Below are positions 26,355 to 34,869 of a stretch of 42,812 nucleotides of DNA, piece by piece. The notes under the pieces are model-generated. The model was not told the origin of the DNA, did no database searches, and saw nothing but the letters and a program-made list of their open reading frames with translations. Numbering within the stretch: position 1 is the stretch's first letter; each line of letters starts with the position of its first letter. This stretch comes from Enterovibrio sp051650965. Lineage in GTDB: Bacteria; Pseudomonadota; Gammaproteobacteria; Enterobacterales; Vibrionaceae. The DNA is taken from positions 1 through 42,812 of the forward strand of contig JBOFRL010000015.1 of NCBI GenBank assembly GCA_051650965.1. The letters run 5' to 3'. The translations under genes were made by a program, and so were the position numbers.

Positions 26355-27329
26355 GTGGAGCCATTGACCAGTAACAGTTCTTATTATGCCGCGATTGATT
26401 TAGGCTCCAACAGTTTTCACCTGTGGATCGTAAAAAAAGAGGGCTCGGCAGCGCGCACGGTGACGAAGATCAAACGTAAAGTGCGTCTTGCTGCAGGGCT
26501 GCGGCGCGATGGCGACTTGCTGCTGCTCGATGATGACGCTTTTGCGCGGGGCTTAGCTTGTCTTGAGTGCTTCGCGCAAGAGATTGCGGCTATCCCTAAA
26601 GAAAATGTGATTTGCGTAGCGACGGCGGCTTTGCGCCAAGCGGCAAATCAGCAGCAATTTTTGGCGCAAGGCAAAGCCGTTTTAGGTGTGGAAATTCAGC
26701 TGATCTCGGGCGAGCAGGAAGCGGCGCTGATTTATCAAGGCGCAAGCGAGTTTGCCGGCGTGGAGCGAGCGTTTTATTCGAGCACTTGGCAAAATGGCGT
26801 TCACTCATTAGTCATTGATATTGGCGGGGCAAGTAGCGAGCTTATCATTGGTAAAGATACCAAACCGCTGCTGTTGACCAGCTTGGAGATGGGCTGCGTC
26901 ACTTGGCGCACGCGCTATTTTGCTGACGATAAGTTAACTGAGGCCAATTTTGCTGCAGCGATTGCCGCGGCTAAAGAGAAGCTTTTCCCGATTGTCCCAA
27001 GCTATCAAGCGGTTAGCTGGCAAAAGTGCTTTGGCGCGAGCGGCATCATGCAATCTATTCATAAAATTTTGCAGATCCAAGATAAGGTCGAGCAGATCGA
27101 TTTGGCGCTGCTGCATCGGCTTAAAGCGCAGCTTATTGATTGCCAATACTTTGAAAAAATTAACATTTCTGGTTTGAATGCTGAGCGCGCGATGGTTTTC
27201 CCAAGCGGGCTTGCGATTTTGATTGCTATTTTTGAGTGCATGCAAATTGAGACGTTGGCGCTGGCGCAAGGCGCACTGCGAGAGGCGCTGCTACTGCAAG
27301 TGGTCAATCGCGGTCCGACTTTAAGTTAA
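26355..27329 (+). CDS. gppA: GppA/PPX-type phosphatase, catalytic domain only
   Basis: 324 residues from a GTG at 26355, with AAGG upstream inside the end of rhlB. It matches E. coli GppA over the actin-like phosphatase domain: AAIDLGSNSFHLWIV, IKRKVRLAAGL, VATAALR, SGEQEAALIYQG with catalytic E122, IDIGGASSELI, MGCVTWRTRYF and ERAMVFPSGLAILIAIF. E. coli GppA has 494 residues; the whole C-terminal HD-like domain is missing here and the frame stops cleanly after GALREALLLQVV. It hydrolyses pppGpp to ppGpp and/or polyphosphate. It forms an operon with rhlB. Confidence 0.92.
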   Translation: MEPLTSNSSYYAAIDLGSNSFHLWIVKKEGSAARTVTKIKRKVRLAAGLRRDGDLLLLDDDAFARGLACLECFAQEIAAIPKENVICVATAALRQAANQQQFLAQGKAVLGVEIQLISGEQEAALIYQGASEFAGVERAFYSSTWQNGVHSLVIDIGGASSELIIGKDTKPLLLTSLEMGCVTWRTRYFADDKLTEANFAAAIAAAKEKLFPIVPSYQAVSWQKCFGASGIMQSIHKILQIQDKVEQIDLALLHRLKAQLIDCQYFEKINISGLNAERAMVFPSGLAILIAIFECMQIETLALAQGALREALLLQVVNRGPTLS

Positions 27330-27366
27330 TTTTTAGCATCAAGCTGTTACGTCAATTGCTTTAGTG

Positions 27367-27395
27367 AAAAAGCGCCTGTTTAACGAGGCGCTTTT
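27367..27395. terminator. Bidirectional terminator between gppA and prlC
   Basis: AAAAAGCGCCT pairs with AGGCGCTTTT around an eight-base loop, with T-runs on both strands, between the convergent genes. Confidence 0.88.
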
Positions 27396-27401
27396 CTATT
27401 T

Positions 27402-29441
27402 TTATGCTATCGCGCGTTGGCGCAGTAACGCGGCTGTTGATGGCGCGCGTCCGCGGAAGCGTTCAAACAAGACCATCGGATCTTCGCTGCCACCTTGCTC
27501 TAAGATGTTGTTTAAGAAGGATGCACCGGTTTCAGGGTTAAAGATCCCTTCCTCTTCAAAACGGCCAAATGCGTCGGCAGACAAAACTTCGGCCCACAGG
27601 TAGCTGTAATAGCCCGCGCTGTAGCCGCCTGCGAAAATATGGCCAAAGCTGTGCGCGAAGCGTGACCAAGCTGGCGATTGCACAACCGCGACGCGCTCTT
27701 TGATTTTGGTTAGCGTAGCGACCACGTCGACATTCTGCTTAGGATCAAATTGGTAGTGCAGAGTGAAATCGAACAGGCCAAATTCGAGCTGGCGCAAAAT
27801 TGTCATTGCTGACTGGAAGTTACGCGCGGCGATCATGCGATCAAGCATCTCTTTTGGCAATGGCTCGCCAGTTTGATAGTGACCAGAAATGAACGCGAGC
27901 GCCTCTTCTTGCCAGCACCAGTTTTCTAAAAATTGGCTCGGCAGCTCAACCGCGTCCCACGGCACACCGTTGATCCCCGCAACATCTGGCGCATCCACTT
28001 GCGTGAGCATGTGGTGAATGCCGTGGCCAAACTCATGAAACAGTGTGATCACTTCGTCGTGAGTGAAAAGCGCAGGCTTATCGCCAACTGGGCGGTTAAA
28101 GTTGCAAGTTAAGTACGCGATAGGCGTTTGCAGCGTTTGATCGCTCATGAGACGCCGGCCACGGCAAACGTCCATCCACGCGCCGCCTTGCTTATTTTCG
28201 CGCGCATACAGATCAAGATAGAAACTGCCGCGCAGCTTGCCGCTGGCGTCAAAAATGTCATAAAAATCCACATCCTTATGCCATGTTTCTACGTTTTGAC
28301 GCGGCGTCACTTCAACGTTGAAGACGCGTTTTAGCACGGTGTACAGGCCCGCAATGACGCGCTCTTCTGGAAAATAAGGGCGCAGCTCTTCGTCGCTGAT
28401 CTGATAGCGTTGCTGCTTGAGTTTTTCACTGTAGTAGGCGTAATCCCAAGCGTTAAGCGTCTGTATGCCAAATTGCTCGCTAGCAAATTGTTGCAGTGCC
28501 GCCACTTCTTTTTGTCCTTGCGGACGCGCTTTTTCGATTAGATCATCTAGAAAATCAAAAACTTGTGCTGGGCTTTTGGCCATTTTGGTTACGAGCGAAC
28601 GCTCGCAGTAGTTGGCAAGTCCTAGTAGCTGCGCCAGCTCGTGCTTTAACGCTAGCAATTCATTGATCAGGTTGCTGTTGTCGAATTTGCCAGCGTGCGG
28701 GCCTTGATCTGAGGCGCGAGTTACGTACGCTTGATACATTTCTTGGCGCAGCGCTTGGTTGTCGCAGTAAGTCATAACCGGCAAATATGACGGAATATCA
28801 AGGGTGAACAGATAGCCATCAAGCTGCTTGGCCTGCGCTTTAGCTTGCGCGGCTTCTAGCGCTGATTGCGGCAGGCCGCTTAGCTCATTTTTGTCTAACA
28901 CTTGCTTAGTCCATGCCATGGTGGCATCGAGCACATTATTGGAAAATTGCGAGCTGAGCTGAGAGAGGCGCTGGCTGATCTCGCCAAAACGCAGCTGCTG
29001 CTCTTCTGGCAGCGCAATGCCCGAAAGCTCAAAATCGCGCAGCGCGTTGGTCACGCTTTTTTGCGCCGCCGTGCTGAGCGTTGCAAAATCATCGCGCGCT
29101 TTGATCGCTTTGTACGCTTCGTACAACGGCAGATGTTGGCCAACCCACGTTGAGTATTCTGATAACAAAGGCAAGCAGGCGTCATGCGCCTCGCGTAGCG
29201 GCTGATTGTTAATCACTGAGTTCATGTGGCTGACGGCTGACCAGATGCGGCTGAGGCGGTCGTTTGACTCTTCTAGCAGCACGCAGATGCTGTGCCACGT
29301 CGGCGCGCTCGTGTCCGCTAACACTTGCTCGATAGCGCTGCGGCAATCGCTTATCGCTTGTGTGATGGCCGGCTCGACATGTTCTGGTTTTATCGCGCTA
29401 AATGGCGGCAGATCGGTAAAAGAAAGTAAAGGATTGGTCAT
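27402..29441 (-). CDS. prlC: Oligopeptidase A (M3 zinc metallopeptidase)
   Basis: 679 residues, starting MTNPLLSFTDLPPFSAIKPEH as in E. coli PrlC/OpdA, with AGGAGT upstream. The zinc site HEFGH is at 469-473 (ITLFHEFGHGIHHML), and the third ligand is E499 in DAVELPSQFLENW. It is a cytosolic enzyme that degrades signal peptides and short peptides. It diverges from rlmJ. I see no sigma-32 promoter here, unlike hslV. Confidence 0.96.
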   Translation of the reverse strand: MTNPLLSFTDLPPFSAIKPEHVEPAITQAISDCRSAIEQVLADTSAPTWHSICVLLEESNDRLSRIWSAVSHMNSVINNQPLREAHDACLPLLSEYSTWVGQHLPLYEAYKAIKARDDFATLSTAAQKSVTNALRDFELSGIALPEEQQLRFGEISQRLSQLSSQFSNNVLDATMAWTKQVLDKNELSGLPQSALEAAQAKAQAKQLDGYLFTLDIPSYLPVMTYCDNQALRQEMYQAYVTRASDQGPHAGKFDNSNLINELLALKHELAQLLGLANYCERSLVTKMAKSPAQVFDFLDDLIEKARPQGQKEVAALQQFASEQFGIQTLNAWDYAYYSEKLKQQRYQISDEELRPYFPEERVIAGLYTVLKRVFNVEVTPRQNVETWHKDVDFYDIFDASGKLRGSFYLDLYARENKQGGAWMDVCRGRRLMSDQTLQTPIAYLTCNFNRPVGDKPALFTHDEVITLFHEFGHGIHHMLTQVDAPDVAGINGVPWDAVELPSQFLENWCWQEEALAFISGHYQTGEPLPKEMLDRMIAARNFQSAMTILRQLEFGLFDFTLHYQFDPKQNVDVVATLTKIKERVAVVQSPAWSRFAHSFGHIFAGGYSAGYYSYLWAEVLSADAFGRFEEEGIFNPETGASFLNNILEQGGSEDPMVLFERFRGRAPSTAALLRQRAIA

Positions 29442-29600
29442 AGTGACTCCTGTCTAAACAGTGCAAAAAAGGCAAATGCTGATGTTATCATCTTTTTTTG
29501 CTCTGTGGCGAAGTGCGACGCGCTGGCGCTTTGCGTTATTGATAGCGATAAGTGCGGCGAATGAGGATAATGTCTTTTCGTTGATTAAATGGAAAAAATG

Positions 29601-30440
29601 ATGCTCAGTTACCGCCACAGTTTCCATGCGGGAAATCATGCTGATGTTTTAAAACACATTGTCCTTACCTTGATCCTTGACGCGCTAAAACAAAAAGAGG
29701 CACCTTTTGTCTACTACGACACGCATTCGGGCGCTGGCCGCTACGATCTGCAAGGGGCGCACGCGACGAAAACCGGCGAGTTTAAAGAAGGGATCGAGCT
29801 GATTTGGCAGCGCGACGATTTGCCTGCGCCGCTGGCAAATTATGTAAATATTATCAAAAAGCTAAATCCGAATGGCGCGCTACGCTTTTACCCAGGCTCG
29901 CCGCTGATTGCGCGCACGTTATTGCGTGAGCAAGACAAGGCGTCGCTCTCTGAGCTGCATCCCACTGATTTTGCTCTGTTATTGCAAGAGATGCGCGGCG
30001 ACCGGCAGGTCAAAGTGTTTCAAGAAGATGGCTACGCGCGCTTAAAGGCGAGTTTGCCGCCTAAAACGCGGCGCGGCGTGGTGCTGATAGATCCGCCGTA
30101 CGAGCTAAAAACCGAATATCAAGATGTGGTGGACGGTATCGCGCAAAGTGTGAAACGATTTGCCACCGGCGTGTACGCGATTTGGTATCCTGTTGTTTAT
30201 CGACGTAATGTGGATGTCATAACGCGCGGGCTTGTTGAGCTTGGCATTCGCAAAATTTTGCAGCTTGAGCTTGGTGTGCGTCCTGATTCTGATGAGTTTG
30301 GCATGAGCGCGTCGGGGCTGATCGTGATAAATCCGCCTTGGCAGCTGCATGAAACGATGCAAAGCGTGTTGCCGTGGCTACAATCAGTGCTGGCGCCGCA
30401 AACCGGTCACCACTTGGTGCGCTGGGTTGTGCCAGAGTAG
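29601..30440 (+). CDS. rlmJ: 23S rRNA (adenine2030-N6)-methyltransferase
   Basis: 279 residues from the ATG at 29601, giving MLSYRHSFHAGNHADVLKH as in E. coli; GGA lies seven bases upstream. The SAM-binding region DTHSGAGRYDLQG is at 40-52, and the catalytic motif is D164-P-P-Y. It methylates A2030 of 23S rRNA. gor follows after 49 bases with no terminator between, so the two are probably co-transcribed, as in related genomes. Confidence 0.96.
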   Translation: MLSYRHSFHAGNHADVLKHIVLTLILDALKQKEAPFVYYDTHSGAGRYDLQGAHATKTGEFKEGIELIWQRDDLPAPLANYVNIIKKLNPNGALRFYPGSPLIARTLLREQDKASLSELHPTDFALLLQEMRGDRQVKVFQEDGYARLKASLPPKTRRGVVLIDPPYELKTEYQDVVDGIAQSVKRFATGVYAIWYPVVYRRNVDVITRGLVELGIRKILQLELGVRPDSDEFGMSASGLIVINPPWQLHETMQSVLPWLQSVLAPQTGHHLVRWVVPE

Positions 30441-30489
30441 CGGGTGGCGTAAGTTTTTGGGTATTTTTGATCAAAAAGGGTGAAGTTGT

Positions 30490-31845
30490 ATGACAGAGCA
30501 ATTTGATTATATTTGCATTGGCGCAGGCAGTGGCGGGATTGCTTCTGCAAACCGCGCCGCGATGCATGGCGCAAAAGTGGCGCTGATTGAAGGCACTGCG
30601 CTGGGCGGCACTTGCGTGAATGTCGGCTGCGTACCTAAAAAAGTGATGTGGCACGGCGCGCAGCTGGCTGAAGCCATCAAATTTTTGGCGCCCGATTACG
30701 GGTTTGACGTGAGCTTAAACGGCTTTAGCTGGGAAAAGCTGGTGCAAAGCCGCTCCGCTTATATCGAGCGCATTCATAAAAGTTATGAAAATGTGCTGGC
30801 CAAAAATAACATTACCGTGCTGCAAGGGTTCGCCCGCTTTGTCGACGCTAAGACGGTGGAAGTGAACGGCAAGCGTTACAGCGCGCCGCATATTCTCATT
30901 GCCGTTGGCGGCAAGCCGTCGATCCCAGCTATTCCGGGCGCCGAGCACGGCATTGATTCAAATGGATTTTTCTTGTTAAACGCGCAGCCTAAGCGCGTCG
31001 CTGTGGTGGGCGCAGGCTACATTGCTGTAGAAATTGCAGGCGTACTGCAGACGCTTGGCACGCAAACGGCGCTGTTTGTACGTAAAAATTCGCCGCTGCG
31101 TCAATTTGATCCGCTGCTGGTTGAAACGCTGGTGCAAGAGATGACCAAGCAAGGCGTGGCGCTGCACACCGATTCTATTCCCACTCAAGTGGTTAAGGAA
31201 ACGGACGGCTCCATCAGCATTCATTTTACCAATGGCACGGTGCACAACACGGATGTGTTGATTTGGGCGATTGGCCGTACGCCAGCAACTGCGGCGCTAG
31301 AGCTTGACGCGGCCGGCGTCACTGTCGATGAGCAAGGCTTTGTTGTGGTTGATGAATTCCAAAACACCAGCGCGTCTGGCATTTACTGCGTTGGCGATGC
31401 GATGGCGGGCGGGATCGAGCTTACGCCAGTTGCGGTCAAAGCGGGGCGCCTGCTTTCTGAGCGCCTATTTAACAACAAGCCGCAGGCGAAAATGGATTAC
31501 CACCTTGTGCCAAGTGTGGTGTTTAGCCATCCGCCTATCGGCACGGTTGGCCTGAGCGAGCCGCAGGCGGTGGCGCAATATGGCCAATCGCAAGTGAAAA
31601 TTTACTCAAGCAGCTTTACTCCGATGTATTCGGCGGTGACTGCGCATCGTCAGCCGTGCCGCATGAAATTGGTGTGTGTCGGCGAGGATGAGAAAATTGT
31701 CGGCCTGCACGGCATCGGTTTTGCTGTCGACGAAATGCTGCAAGGCTTTGCGGTGGCGCTAAAAATGGGCGCAACCAAAGCTGACTTTGACAGCTGCGTG
31801 GCCATTCACCCGACGGGCGCGGAAGAGTTCGTTACGATGCGTTAA
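30490..31845 (+). CDS. gor: Glutathione reductase
   Basis: 451 residues. The FAD-binding GAGSGGIAS is at 11-19 and the redox disulfide C42/C47 in GGTCVNVGCVPKK. NADPH-binding VVGAGYIAVEIAG, FAD motif GIYCVGDAM and catalytic H440 with E445 in HPTGAEEF follow. It reduces glutathione disulfide with NADPH in the cytosol. GGGTGAA precedes the ATG. A strong terminator lies 65 bases after the stop codon. Confidence 0.97.
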   Translation: MTEQFDYICIGAGSGGIASANRAAMHGAKVALIEGTALGGTCVNVGCVPKKVMWHGAQLAEAIKFLAPDYGFDVSLNGFSWEKLVQSRSAYIERIHKSYENVLAKNNITVLQGFARFVDAKTVEVNGKRYSAPHILIAVGGKPSIPAIPGAEHGIDSNGFFLLNAQPKRVAVVGAGYIAVEIAGVLQTLGTQTALFVRKNSPLRQFDPLLVETLVQEMTKQGVALHTDSIPTQVVKETDGSISIHFTNGTVHNTDVLIWAIGRTPATAALELDAAGVTVDEQGFVVVDEFQNTSASGIYCVGDAMAGGIELTPVAVKAGRLLSERLFNNKPQAKMDYHLVPSVVFSHPPIGTVGLSEPQAVAQYGQSQVKIYSSSFTPMYSAVTAHRQPCRMKLVCVGEDEKIVGLHGIGFAVDEMLQGFAVALKMGATKADFDSCVAIHPTGAEEFVTMR

Positions 31846-31909
31846 TTTGGGCGCGAATGCGGCTCGCTAAAATGCCGCGAATGTGCGAGCAAAGATTCTA
31901 GCCGTGATG

Positions 31910-31940
31910 CAGCCAAGGAGTTGATCCTTGGCTGTTTTTC
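31910..31940 (+). terminator. gor terminator
   Basis: CAGCCAAGGA (31910-31919) pairs perfectly with TCCTTGGCTG (31925-31934), followed by TTTTTCTTT. Confidence 0.94.
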
Positions 31941-32048
31941 TTTGAAGGCGCCATCTTTATGATTTTAAAATCATCCTAAAATGGGCTAGCGCAACGACTT
32001 AATTTGCTGGTATGCTCGGGAGCACGATAGGTCAACGAGTCATATTCT

Positions 32049-32528
32049 ATGTCACGTCAAGCAATCGTTCTGCTGTTAAGTTCTCATCTGGTTGTCGGTG
32101 TCATTGGTTTTGCCGGCGGTCTTTACTCTCTCCCGATCCTGCTCGCCCCCGACAGTCCGCCGATTGAAGAAATTCGCGCGCTGCAAGCGAATGCGCCGTT
32201 TAAAGGCATGTTCCACCGCGATCTCAAAGGCAGCGATCGTCTGCATTGGGGGGAAGGCGAGGTGAGCGTGGGGCCTACTGCCGTTGCGTTTCACGGCAAG
32301 CTGGCGCCGGGGCCCGACTATTTTCTCTATTTATCGCCTGAATTTGTTGAAACTGACGAAGATTTCACTCGCCTGAGAGATAGTATGGTGCTGGTTGGTC
32401 AAGTGCGCACCTTCGACAATTTTATTGTTAAATTGCCGGAAGGCGTCGATTTGACGCGCTTTAACTCCGTCATTATCTGGTGTGAAAGCTTTGAAGAGTT
32501 TGTGACTGCCGCACAATATCAGCCTTGA
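32049..32528 (+). CDS. Membrane-anchored DM13 domain protein
   Basis: 159 residues. One N-terminal membrane helix or signal anchor at about 5-30 is followed by a DM13 domain at about 50-155. Family features are the glycine-rich GSDRLHWGEGEVSVG, LAPGPDYFLYLSPEF, and the ending FNSVIIWCESFEEFVTAAQY with the conserved C145. DM13 domains are proposed to take part in redox or electron transfer outside the membrane; that role is family inference. The gene stands alone between gor and glpX. Confidence 0.8.
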   Translation: MSRQAIVLLLSSHLVVGVIGFAGGLYSLPILLAPDSPPIEEIRALQANAPFKGMFHRDLKGSDRLHWGEGEVSVGPTAVAFHGKLAPGPDYFLYLSPEFVETDEDFTRLRDSMVLVGQVRTFDNFIVKLPEGVDLTRFNSVIIWCESFEEFVTAAQYQP

Positions 32529-32550
32529 TTGTGGGGTCAGTTTTGCTAGG

Positions 32551-32578
32551 AGGCGCAGCGGAAATCCACTGCGCCTAA
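32551..32578. repeat. Near-palindrome after the DM13 gene
   Basis: AGGCGCAG (32551-32558) and CTGCGCCT form an 8-bp stem around a ten-base centre that itself contains GGA/TCC. No T-run follows. Confidence 0.5.
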
Positions 32579-32595
32579 GCGAGCTTAAGTTGTTT

Positions 32596-32643
32596 TTGCC
32601 GCCGCAAGGTAACATGGCGTTACACTGGCGGCGGTCAATTTTT
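32596..32643 (+). terminator. Long two-part hairpin, candidate DM13 terminator
   Basis: TTGCCGCCG pairs with CGGCGG-T-CAA (one bulge) and inside it GTAAC pairs with GTTAC. Five T follow on the plus strand, making it a likely terminator for the DM13 gene facing glpX. Confidence 0.65.
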
Positions 32644-33649
32644 ATAAAATGATTTTTTTGATTTCGGTGCTTTTTCTATCTAGATAATGGCTGGACTGGA
32701 TGCGGCGAATTGTTCTGCAGCGCCCGCTGATCAGCAGCGTTTCGGTGGTTGCGATATTGCCGCGGCGCGTTACGCCTTCAAGCAAGTCACCTTTAGTAAT
32801 GCCGGTCGCGGAGAAAATGATCTCATCGCTGCGCGCCATCTCTTCAAGCGTGAGGCGCTGGTTGACTTCAATGCCCATTTTTTTACAGCGCGTGAGCTCT
32901 GTTAAGGCAAGCTGGCGGTTTTCTGGTGTGTCGCCCTTAACGGCGTGGCGCAGCAGCAGTTTGCCGTGCATATCGCCGCCGAGCGCGCGGATCACCGCTG
33001 CCGAAATCACCCCTTCCGGCGCGCCGCCGATCCCATACATGACATCGACTTGGCTGTCTGGCATGCAGGTGAGAATTGAAGCGGCTACATCGCCGTCAGC
33101 AAAGGCGAACACTTTGATCCCCATTTGCTGCATTTTTTCAATCACTTCGTCGTGACGCGGCTTAGAAAGCGTGGCGACCGTAAGCTCAGACAGGCTTTTG
33201 TTGAGCGCTTTAGCGATATTTTTGAGGTTCACTTCAATCGGCAGCGCAAGATCGATACTGCCTTTTGCTTGCGGGCCGACCACTAGCTTTTCCATATACA
33301 TATCAGGCGCTTGTAAAAGACTGCCTTTTTCAGCGGCGGCCAGCACCGACAATGCATTAGGCTGCCCCATGGCGGTCATGCGCGTACCTTCAATCGGATC
33401 AACCGCAATGTCGACAAGGTCGCCGCCTTTGCCCACTTTTTCGCCGATATAGAGCATTGGGGCTTCGTCAATTTCCCCTTCGCCAATGACAATTTCACCT
33501 TCGATATCGATTTGGTTGAACAAAATACGCATAGCTTGCACTGCTGCATCATCCGCTGCATTTTTGTCACCTCGTCCAAGCCAGCGAAAACCTGCAAGCG
33601 CCGCACTCTCGGTCACTCGAGAAAAAGCCATAGCTAAATCACGTTTCAT
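32642..33649 (-). CDS. glpX: Fructose-1,6-bisphosphatase class II
   Basis: 335 residues, the normal family length. Metal and substrate residues D33, E57 (IGEGEIDEAP), D84 and E87 (AVDPIEGTRM) are all present, and GIGGAPEGVISAAVIRALGG follows. It hydrolyses fructose-1,6-bisphosphate in gluconeogenesis. In E. coli glpX sits in glpFKX; here glpF and glpK are absent and glpX is alone, divergent from zapB. Confidence 0.96.
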   Translation of the reverse strand: MKRDLAMAFSRVTESAALAGFRWLGRGDKNAADDAAVQAMRILFNQIDIEGEIVIGEGEIDEAPMLYIGEKVGKGGDLVDIAVDPIEGTRMTAMGQPNALSVLAAAEKGSLLQAPDMYMEKLVVGPQAKGSIDLALPIEVNLKNIAKALNKSLSELTVATLSKPRHDEVIEKMQQMGIKVFAFADGDVAASILTCMPDSQVDVMYGIGGAPEGVISAAVIRALGGDMHGKLLLRHAVKGDTPENRQLALTELTRCKKMGIEVNQRLTLEEMARSDEIIFSATGITKGDLLEGVTRRGNIATTETLLISGRCRTIRRIQSSHYLDRKSTEIKKIIL

Positions 33650-33971
33650 ATCTATCCAACCAACCCGTAATCAATAACAACAAAAGAGATGGCGTATGGT
33701 AACATAACGCGTTGTACTAGAAAGAATAAATGGGCGAGTGCGCTTGGCCGCTTAAGAAAAATTGCAGGTACCAAAAAGGCTGTCGATTGTCGTTTATAGC
33801 GAAAAAGCGGCATATGCCTGACGTTTTTTTGTGCAAACGTCTGCAAAAATGTGCCGTGGTGAGTGCTTGATCTGCCTTGCCTAGTTAGAATGTTGATGGA
33901 AACTTATAATCATCAGTACTTGATGAATTTGATCAGATTTGCGCATTGCGCTAGGACAAAATAGGTGGCTT
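33650..33971. other. Divergent glpX/zapB control region
   Basis: 322 bases with no gene. Promoters for glpX and zapB must be here, but no box pair is convincing. I see no RNA gene or strong palindrome. Confidence 0.5.
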
Positions 33972-34214
33972 ATGTCATTGGAAATTTTAGAACAGTTAGA
34001 AGATAAGGTGCAGGTAGCGGTCGATACTATCTCTTTGTTGCAATTAGAAATTGAAGAATTAAAAGAGCAAAATAATGCGCTGAAAATGGCTTCACAGAAT
34101 GCAGTACAGACCAAAGAAACGCTAGAGGCTGAGAACCAAAAAATGCGTGCTGAGCAAGAAGCTTGGCAGCAACGTATCCGCAGCCTGCTGGGTAAAATCG
34201 AAGAAGTAGAATAA
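33972..34214 (+). CDS. zapB: Cell division protein ZapB
   Basis: 80 residues from the ATG at 33972 with AGGTGG upstream, giving MSLEILEQLEDKVQVAVDTI like E. coli ZapB (81 aa). The whole protein is one coiled coil with heptad Leu/Ile residues (LLQLEIEELKEQNNAL). It bridges ZapA at the Z-ring and MatP at the chromosome terminus. Its stop codon lies beside the T-tract of the rraA terminator on the opposite strand. Confidence 0.94.
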   Translation: MSLEILEQLEDKVQVAVDTISLLQLEIEELKEQNNALKMASQNAVQTKETLEAENQKMRAEQEAWQQRIRSLLGKIEEVE

Positions 34215-34236
34215 AAACAGAGCCGTGAGGCTCTGG
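34212..34236 (-). terminator. rraA terminator
   Basis: On the minus strand CAGAGCC pairs with GGCTCTG around a four-base loop, followed by TTTTTATT. It overlaps the end of zapB. Confidence 0.85.
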
Positions 34237-34254
34237 CAATCTATCATCGGTGGG

Positions 34255-34740
34255 TCAATCTATATCGATAGGGTCTTGCGATATGATCACACCGGTGGTG
34301 TCAGCGTACAGGTAGTCGTCCGGCAAAAAAGTCACCCCGCCAAAATTTACTGCGATATCTAGCTCGCCAATGGAGCGGTTCTGCGCGCCAACGGGGATTG
34401 AGGCAAGTGCTTGAATGCCAATGTCTATTTCGCTAAGCGCATCAACATCACGCACCGAGCCGTACACCACCATACCTTCCCAATTGTTGTCAGCCGCAAG
34501 CTGAGCAAGTTCTGCGTGGATCAGCGCGTAGCGCAAGGAGCCGCCGCCATCAACCAGCATCACGCGCCCTGTGCCGTCTTGTTCGCAGAGTTCGCGAATA
34601 AGGCCGTTGTCCTCAAAACATTTCACTGTGACGATCTGGCCGCCAAATGAGCTTCGTCCACCAAAACTACTCATCATTGGCTCTAGAACATCGATTTGAT
34701 CTAGATAAATATCACACAGCTGCGAAGTATTGTATTCCAT
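34255..34740 (-). CDS. rraA: Regulator of ribonuclease activity A
   Basis: 161 residues from the inner ATG of an ATGATG pair, exactly the E. coli length, giving MEYNTSQLCDIY. Conserved blocks include FGGRSSFGGQIVTVKCFEDNG, VDGGGSLRYALI and YGSVRDVDAL. The protein is a ring-shaped trimer that binds RNase E and the RhlB helicase and slows mRNA decay, so it links functionally to rhlB in this window. It lies downstream of menA on the same strand. Confidence 0.96.
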   Translation of the reverse strand: MEYNTSQLCDIYLDQIDVLEPMMSSFGGRSSFGGQIVTVKCFEDNGLIRELCEQDGTGRVMLVDGGGSLRYALIHAELAQLAADNNWEGMVVYGSVRDVDALSEIDIGIQALASIPVGAQNRSIGELDIAVNFGGVTFLPDDYLYADTTGVIISQDPIDID

Positions 34741-34869
34741 CATCGATCTCTCATTCAGAAGGGGCAATTTGCTCGAAAAGTTCGTTAATGTACAAAATGA
34801 ACGCTATTAACAAATTTTATTCCAAGATAGCCAAAACACCATGGTATTAAAGATATCACGCAATTTGCT

